DNA from: Alphaproteobacteria bacterium
GTDB lineage: Bacteria; Pseudomonadota; Alphaproteobacteria; Micavibrionales; Micavibrionaceae
Reading direction: 5' to 3'
DNA: 64,000 nt
NCBI GenBank assembly: GCA_020443075.1
Contig: JAGRIU010000060.1
Location: 1 to 64,000 of the forward strand
The notes below the pieces were generated by a model, which ran no database searches, had not been told where the DNA came from, and saw only the letters and a program-made list of their open reading frames with translations. Shown one piece after another: positions 59,125 to 64,000 of this stretch (its first letter is position 1; each line of letters opens with the position of its first letter). Both the position numbers and the translations under genes were made by a program.

Positions 59125-60675
59125 ATGAAACTGGCCAAAGCAATGGCGACGGTGGCGGGCTTAACGGGCCTCTCGCGCATCGCCGGATTTATTCGCGATA
59201 TTTTGACGGCAGCCATTCTCGGCGCGGGGCCTTTGGCCGACGCGTTTTTCGTCGCGCTCAAGCTCCCCAACTTCTTCCGCCGCGTCACCGCCGAAGGAGC
59301 CTTCAGCGTCGCCTTCGTCCCGCTCTATAGTGAAAAGCTGGAAAAAGAAGATCGCGCGCGCGCCGATTTGTTCGCTTCCAATGCGTTCATGGTCATGCTC
59401 AGCTTTCTAACCGTTCTCACGTTGTTGGCATTAGCGGCCATGCCTTATATTATCGACGTCATCGCGCCGGGCTTTGAAAGCGGATCGGAGCGCTACGAAG
59501 CCGCCATAGAGCTTTCGCGCATTACCTTTCCCTATCTGCTTTTTATGTCCTTAACGGCGCTACTGGGCGGGGTTTTGAATGCTCTGGACCGTTTTGCGCC
59601 GTTCGCCTTCGCCCCCGTGTTGTTTAACCTGTGTCTGATCGCCGCGCTGCTGCTCAACGGTTTTTTCGAAAGCGCAGGCCACGCGCTCTCCTACGGCATT
59701 CTAGCCGCCGGCGTGCTACAGCTTCTCTGGCTGTATACCAGCGCCCGCAGACAAGGCTTTCACTTGAAAATCGCCGTGCCGCGCATCGACGCGGACATGA
59801 AGCGCCTGTTTAAACTGATGGGGCCGGGCATTATTGGCGCGGGCGTCGTGCATATCAATCTCTTCGCCGATATGATCATCGCCTCGTTTTTGCAGGAAGG
59901 CTCGATCTCTTTTCTTTATTATGCCGACCGTTTGAACCAGCTTCCGCTCGGCGTCGTCGGGATTGCCGTGGGCACGGCGCTGCTGCCTATGCTCTCCAAA
60001 GCGCTCGCCGCCGACAATCTGGAGGAGGGGCGCAACCTGTTTAACCGCGCGCTGGAATTTTGCTTGTTGCTCGCGCTACCCGCGGCGCTGGCTTTAGGCG
60101 TGATCGCGCATGAGCTTGTGACTGTTTTGTTCCAGCGCGGCGCATTTGACGCGCATGACACGCAAATGACCTCGATGGTCCTGATTTGCTACGCCATAGG
60201 CTTGCCCGCCTACATAGCCACCAAGGTCTTTGCGACCGCCCACTGGGCACGCCACGACACAAAAACCCCGGTCAAAATCTCTATTTTCGCGACCCTGATC
60301 AACATTGCCTTATGCCTCGTCTTCATCCAGTTCATCGGCGTGGCGGGCATCGCGCTGGGCACGGGATTAACAGGCTGGCTGCAATTCGCCGCCTATGTCC
60401 GCAGCCTGCGCGCCCATCCGGCGGCCCGTTTCGATGAACGATTCCGACGCGCCGCCCCGCGCATTATTCTCTCGTCCTGCATTATGGCGGCCACGCTGTT
60501 TGTCGTCGCACGTCTTCTGCAAGGCATGATCTATGAACCCGGCATTCCCAAATATATAGCCTTGGCGGCGCTGGTGGCTTCCGGCCTGATCGCCTACGCG
60601 GCCTCCACACACATCAGCGGTGCATTCAAACTCACCGATTTAAAACGATACTTAGTGAAAAGGACAAAAACATGA
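59125..60675 (+). CDS. murJ: Lipid II flippase MurJ
   Basis: 516 residues with about 14 membrane segments of the MATE/MurJ fold. It moves lipid II across the inner membrane for peptidoglycan synthesis. The N-terminus MKLAKAMATVAGLTGLSRIAGFIRD matches (split at residues 1-25), with the RVTAEGAFSVAFVPLY loop typical of the family. The frame also begins 2 codons earlier at GTG 59119, within the palindromic element; ATG 59125 directly abuts the element, so no Shine-Dalgarno is present. The stop overlaps the trpS start (ATGA). Confidence 0.96.
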   Translation: MKLAKAMATVAGLTGLSRIAGFIRDILTAAILGAGPLADAFFVALKLPNFFRRVTAEGAFSVAFVPLYSEKLEKEDRARADLFASNAFMVMLSFLTVLTLLALAAMPYIIDVIAPGFESGSERYEAAIELSRITFPYLLFMSLTALLGGVLNALDRFAPFAFAPVLFNLCLIAALLLNGFFESAGHALSYGILAAGVLQLLWLYTSARRQGFHLKIAVPRIDADMKRLFKLMGPGIIGAGVVHINLFADMIIASFLQEGSISFLYYADRLNQLPLGVVGIAVGTALLPMLSKALAADNLEEGRNLFNRALEFCLLLALPAALALGVIAHELVTVLFQRGAFDAHDTQMTSMVLICYAIGLPAYIATKVFATAHWARHDTKTPVKISIFATLINIALCLVFIQFIGVAGIALGTGLTGWLQFAAYVRSLRAHPAARFDERFRRAAPRIILSSCIMAATLFVVARLLQGMIYEPGIPKYIALAALVASGLIAYAASTHISGAFKLTDLKRYLVKRTKT

Positions 60676-61679
60676 AACGTATTCTCTCCGGCATGCAGCC
60701 CACAGCGCAGCTCCATTTGGGCAATTATCTCGGCGCGCTGAAAAACTGGGTGGCCCTGCAAAATGAGCCGGACAGCGAGAATTTCTATATGGTGGCCGAC
60801 CTGCACGCCATTACGGTGCCTCAGGAACCCGAAGCGCTGCGCGCCGCCACGCGGGAAATCGCCGCCGCTTATATCGCGGGCGGAATCGACCCGGCCAAAT
60901 CCTCGATTTTTGTCCAGTCTGCCGTACCGGGCCATTCCGAGCTCATGTGGTTGCTGGCAACGATGACCCAGATGGGCAAGCTGGAACGCATGACCCAGTT
61001 CAAGGACAAGGCGGGTAAAAATGCCGAGCGCGCAGGGCTGGGCCTGTTTGCCTATCCGGTGCTGATGGCCGCCGATATCCTGATCTACAAAGCTACGCAT
61101 GTGCCGGTCGGTGAAGACCAGAAACAGCATCTGGAACTCGCCCGCGAAGTGGCCTCCACGTTTAACACGCGCTACGGACAAGACTTCTTTATCCAGCCCG
61201 AACCCTTCATCATGGGCGCCGCCGCCCGCGTGATGAGCTTACAGGACGGCACAAAGAAAATGAGCAAATCCGATGCCAGCGAAAAAAGCCGGATTAACTT
61301 AACCGACGATGCCGAGACCATCGCCAAAAAGATCAAAAAAGCCCAAACTGACCCTGAAGCCTTGCCGGAAACGCTGGCAGGATTAGAAGGGCGTCCGGGC
61401 GCGAAAAATCTGGTGACGATTTACGCGGCGCTGGCCGATATCACGCCCGAGGCAGTGATAAAAGACTGCGCCGGAAAAGGCTGGGGCGAATTCAAATCCG
61501 CACTGGCCGATCTCGCCGTGGAAAAACTCGCGCCTATGACGCGTCGCATGCAAGAACTCATGAGCGATCCGGCTGAGATTGACCGTATTTTGGCGCAGGG
61601 AAGTGAAAAAGCTGGTGCGCTGGCCGAGCAAACGGTTCGGCAAACGCGTGAAATTATGGGCTTCTGGCAACGCCCTTAA
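60672..61679 (+). CDS. trpS: Tryptophan--tRNA ligase
   Basis: 335 residues, class I aminoacyl-tRNA synthetase. HIGH-type motif PTAQLHLGNYLG at the N-terminus, GEDQKQHLELARE for tRNA/ATP contacts, and KMSKSDASEKSRI as the KMSKS loop. It is translationally coupled to murJ through an ATGA overlap, as in other alphaproteobacteria. Confidence 0.97.
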   Translation: MKRILSGMQPTAQLHLGNYLGALKNWVALQNEPDSENFYMVADLHAITVPQEPEALRAATREIAAAYIAGGIDPAKSSIFVQSAVPGHSELMWLLATMTQMGKLERMTQFKDKAGKNAERAGLGLFAYPVLMAADILIYKATHVPVGEDQKQHLELAREVASTFNTRYGQDFFIQPEPFIMGAAARVMSLQDGTKKMSKSDASEKSRINLTDDAETIAKKIKKAQTDPEALPETLAGLEGRPGAKNLVTIYAALADITPEAVIKDCAGKGWGEFKSALADLAVEKLAPMTRRMQELMSDPAEIDRILAQGSEKAGALAEQTVRQTREIMGFWQRP

Positions 61680-61778
61680 TGGTGTCTTTACATTCTCTCT
61701 GGCATCATGGATGCTGGTTTGCTATATTAAACAAGCAGGTTCACTCATCTGCAGGGCTTTATATTTGGGAGTAAGCTT

Positions 61779-62447
61779 ATGCCTTGGTTGAAAAAATCAA
61801 TTTTATCTCTATCGACTGTTGCGGCTTTGTCTATGTCGGCAGCGATTCCGGCAGCCAATGCCAGCGTGTTTGTCTGGCAAGCCGACGATCAAAGCGTCAG
61901 CGCCAGTTTCCCTGACTCATGGCAGCGCATCAGCAATCAGGCCCCTTCAACGCTTTTGACAATTAAAGCGCCCGGCGAATATGATTTTGCGACCTGCACC
62001 ATCAGTAAGACGCCGGATGACCGTTTCAAAATCTACCCCATTCACTACGCAGCTCAGATTCAGCGCGAATATGTCTCCCAGAACGTCTGGGATCGTTACT
62101 ACCATGCGCAAACGAACCCGGTCTTTCACATGGTAAAAGATGACAGCGGTCTGGGCCGCGGCTTTGCGACGATGTCTTCCGTATCTTATGAAACGGCCGT
62201 CGGGCCCAAAATGATAAAACGGGCCGTGGCCTTTGCCTCTTTGTATAATAAGGCAATTTATGTAGCGGAATGTTCCGCCGAACAAAGTGCCTATCCGCGC
62301 TGGCATAACGCATTCATGAGCTTCATGAAGTCCGTTGATTTCAAAGAATTCACCAATTACGCCCTAAGCGGCTACTACCGTAACTTTATCAGCGATGCGG
62401 ATTACAAGGTCGTTGGCCCGACAATTTTTGATACAACAAACCAGTAA
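61779..62447 (+). CDS. Secreted protein of unknown function
   Basis: 222 residues with a Sec signal peptide (ILSLSTVAALSMSAAIPAANA, split, cleavage near residue 28). The mature part starts VFVWQADDQSVSASFPDSW, a pattern of periplasmic proteins with a PsbP/MOG1-like or DUF1795-like fold, then has two Cys (FATCTI, VAECSA) that may pair. GGGAG precedes ATG 61779, and a TATATT box lies about 55 bp upstream. It is the only gene between trpS and a terminator. Confidence 0.6.
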   Translation: MPWLKKSILSLSTVAALSMSAAIPAANASVFVWQADDQSVSASFPDSWQRISNQAPSTLLTIKAPGEYDFATCTISKTPDDRFKIYPIHYAAQIQREYVSQNVWDRYYHAQTNPVFHMVKDDSGLGRGFATMSSVSYETAVGPKMIKRAVAFASLYNKAIYVAECSAEQSAYPRWHNAFMSFMKSVDFKEFTNYALSGYYRNFISDADYKVVGPTIFDTTNQ

Positions 62448-62471
62448 TTGGCAAAAAATATTGTATAAAAC

Positions 62472-62505
62472 AAAAACGCGCTGCTCGTCGGTGCGTTTTT
62501 CTTTT
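62472..62505 (+). terminator. Terminator after the secreted protein gene
   Basis: AAAAACGC (62472-62479) and GCGTTTTT (62493-62500) form an 8-bp stem ending in a T-rich run (CTTTT). Acts for the plus strand. The remaining 170 bp to the next gene hold no other clear signal; an imperfect GCCGT..ACGGC pair lies near 62600-62630. Confidence 0.7.
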
Positions 62506-62673
62506 GCAGTTTCGAATCTTCGTTAAATCCCGAAAGCCGCGCGCCGTCAGCCTTTTTATGCCGCCGTGCTAATATAAAAGTGTAAAAAAGCAAAAAAGCG
62601 CCGTTGTTTTCTTGCACGGCCTTTCCGTTTTATGCATATTTTTAACGAAAATAATCACTTCAGGGCGTAAAAC

Positions 62674-63591
62674 GTGCATATTTACCTGCCGATTGCCGAA
62701 ATGACGATTGAGGCCGAAACGATCTTTCTGCTCAGCGCCTTTGTTGGCTTTTTATCAGGCATATTCGGCGTCGGTGGCGGCTTTCTGACGACACCGTTTC
62801 TAATTTTTACCGGCATTCCACCTGTCGTGGCGGTTGGAACACAAGCCAGCCAGCTCGTCGCCTCCAGTGTCACCGGCGCCTTGGGGCATTTTCGCCGTGG
62901 CAACGTCGATATCAAGATGGGGCTGGTAATGTTGATCGGCGGTATTTTGGGCACGCTGGTTGGGATATTTATCTTCAAAGCTCTGCAATACACCGGACAA
63001 ATCGACCTAGCTGTTTCGCTGCTCTACATTACCTTGCTGGGAATTATCGGCAGCTTGATGCTCTTCGAAAGTTTCTCGGCGTTTTTCAAGAAAAAGAAAA
63101 AAACGGTCAGTAAAGAATTTAACACCTATCGCATGTCCTCTTTTGTTCATGCGCTGCCCTATAAAATGCGTTTCCCGCGCTCAAAACTCTACATCAGTGC
63201 GTTTGTACCGGGCGGTATTGGTTTTATCAGCGGTATTTTGGCCTCCGTACTAGGGATAGGTGGCGGATTTATTCTCGTTCCGGCCATGATTTATATTTTG
63301 GGCATGCCGATTTTGCTGGTTGCGGGAACATCCTTGTTCCAAATTATATTCACAGCCGCTTCAGCCACCATTTTGCATGCAAGCTTAAACCACACGGTCG
63401 ATATCATTTTGGCGCTAGTGCTGATCGTCGGCGGCGTTATCGGAGCGCAGATCGGGGTTGTCCTAGCCCGTTTCGTCAAAGGGAATTATGCCCGGATGTT
63501 TCTATCGGTTCTCATTATGCTGGTCTGTATTCGCTTGGGAGCGGATCTCTTCATGCAGCCTACGGACTTGTTTTCAACGGTGGTGCGGTAA
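62674..63591 (+). CDS. TauE/SafE-family sulfite/anion exporter
   Basis: 305 residues from GTG 62674. The first residues HIYLPIAEM match the alphaproteobacterial family start, which decides for GTG. About 8 membrane segments in two halves, each beginning with a Gly-rich GVGGGF loop (SGIFGVGGGFLTTPFLI and ASVLGIGGGFILVPAMI). Proposed exporters of sulfite, sulfonates or related anions, and sometimes importers. The next gene begins 2 bp later and encodes a TIGR02186 protein, the usual partner. Confidence 0.88.
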   Translation: MHIYLPIAEMTIEAETIFLLSAFVGFLSGIFGVGGGFLTTPFLIFTGIPPVVAVGTQASQLVASSVTGALGHFRRGNVDIKMGLVMLIGGILGTLVGIFIFKALQYTGQIDLAVSLLYITLLGIIGSLMLFESFSAFFKKKKKTVSKEFNTYRMSSFVHALPYKMRFPRSKLYISAFVPGGIGFISGILASVLGIGGGFILVPAMIYILGMPILLVAGTSLFQIIFTAASATILHASLNHTVDIILALVLIVGGVIGAQIGVVLARFVKGNYARMFLSVLIMLVCIRLGADLFMQPTDLFSTVVR

Positions 63592-63592
63592 A

Positions 63593-64000
63593 ATGCTGAG
63601 AGTTTTACTGATAGGGTTGACAGTTTTTACGGTAAACGCATTCTGTGTGACAAAAGCCCAATCCGCCAACCTGCTAAATCTCGATCTGGCCGAGAATCAT
63701 GTTGATATTACAACAGGCTTTATCGGAGGCTCGATTGTCATCTTCGGAACACGCAAGAGAGATGCTGACGACCTGATCGTGATCATGGAAGGTCCGCGTC
63801 ATGATGTTGTTGTTCGTCAGAAAAAAAACGTTTTTGGCGCATGGGTGAACAGAGAATCCGTAACATTTTCTGATGCGCCATTATATTACGATTATGCGAT
63901 CAGCTCCGAGAATGTTTTACAAACTATGGAAGCAAGAGCCAAAGAAAACTACCGCATAGGAATAGAAAATTTGTTACCTAGGCCCAAGGACAAAAAAGAG
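63593..64000 (+). CDS. TIGR02186-family transmembrane protein (partial at 3' edge)
   Basis: 136 residues before the window ends; the frame continues off the edge. A signal peptide (residues 1-22) is followed by the family opening LDLAENHVDITTGFIGGSIV and FGTRKRDADDLIVIMEGPRH, then RQKKNVFGAWVNRESVTF. These features match TIGR02186, a conserved alphaproteobacterial protein of unknown role that occurs downstream of TauE-type permeases and ends in a membrane segment. The start is 2 bp after the permease stop, so they form an operon. Confidence 0.85.
   Translation, partial: MLRVLLIGLTVFTVNAFCVTKAQSANLLNLDLAENHVDITTGFIGGSIVIFGTRKRDADDLIVIMEGPRHDVVVRQKKNVFGAWVNRESVTFSDAPLYYDYAISSENVLQTMEARAKENYRIGIENLLPRPKDKKE

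Overview
The window reads as a continuous chromosomal segment from an alphaproteobacterium. The evidence is the gene content and order: hrcA/grpE/dnaK/dnaJ/dapB beside rph-rdgB-hemW, an MQIYLPIAE-type TauE permease followed by a TIGR02186 protein, an NDUFAF6-like squalene-synthase-family protein, a bactofilin, and PPDK. An orphan IcmD/DotP-like protein and many small secreted proteins would fit a Micavibrio-like or related lineage, but that placement is inference. I see no insertion sequence, prophage, CRISPR array, rRNA or replication origin. There is one tRNA, Leu(UAA). Gene density is high and no gene-free stretch exceeds about 250 bases.

Layout. 1-6.1 kb: a lysine/glutaryl-CoA catabolic cluster, with a saccharopine-dehydrogenase-like tail, an ALDH7 aminoadipate-semialdehyde dehydrogenase, a malonyltransferase-like gene coupled to a fused 2-oxoacid dehydrogenase E1, and divergent gcdH. 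6.1-7.4 kb: tRNA-Leu, a small winged-helix regulator and a pentapeptide-repeat protein whose upstream regions share a palindrome. 7.5-13.6 kb: uvrC, bactofilin, nth, ogt and dapB. 13.6-21.6 kb: the heat-shock block (dnaJ, a short J protein, dnaK, grpE, hrcA) interleaved with two unknown genes. 21.7-24.8 kb: rph-rdgB-IcmD/DotP-like-hemW. 24.8-32.1 kb: a secreted protein, an orphan helicase C-terminal domain, a Rap1a-like protein, a metal-type permease, a polyprenyl synthase, a GNAT and a frameshifted isochorismatase-like gene. 32.2-42.6 kb: ppdK, ygfZ, a family-9 glycosyltransferase, a YejA-like binding protein, a macro-domain protein, adenosine kinase and a TetR regulator. 42.7-52.9 kb: a 512-residue unknown protein, sodB, lipase, trmFO, carbonic anhydrase, TerB, ferredoxin, cysK and ferredoxin-NADP reductase. 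53-64 kb: mutS, dut, coaBC, an Ala-rich anchored protein, ubiE, murJ, trpS, TauE and TIGR02186.

The most unusual signal is a set of short palindromic repeat elements lying in frame inside conserved housekeeping genes: two in ygfZ and one each in trmFO, coaBC and ubiE. Each adds a low-complexity peptide of roughly 14-32 residues at a loop or linker. Related palindromic elements fill intergenic gaps (mutS/dut, ubiE/murJ, after ppdK, after the TetR gene). This resembles the Rickettsia palindromic elements, but here several unrelated element families are involved. Start codons were re-chosen from ribosome-binding sites and family starts where the longest open frame ran into a neighbour.
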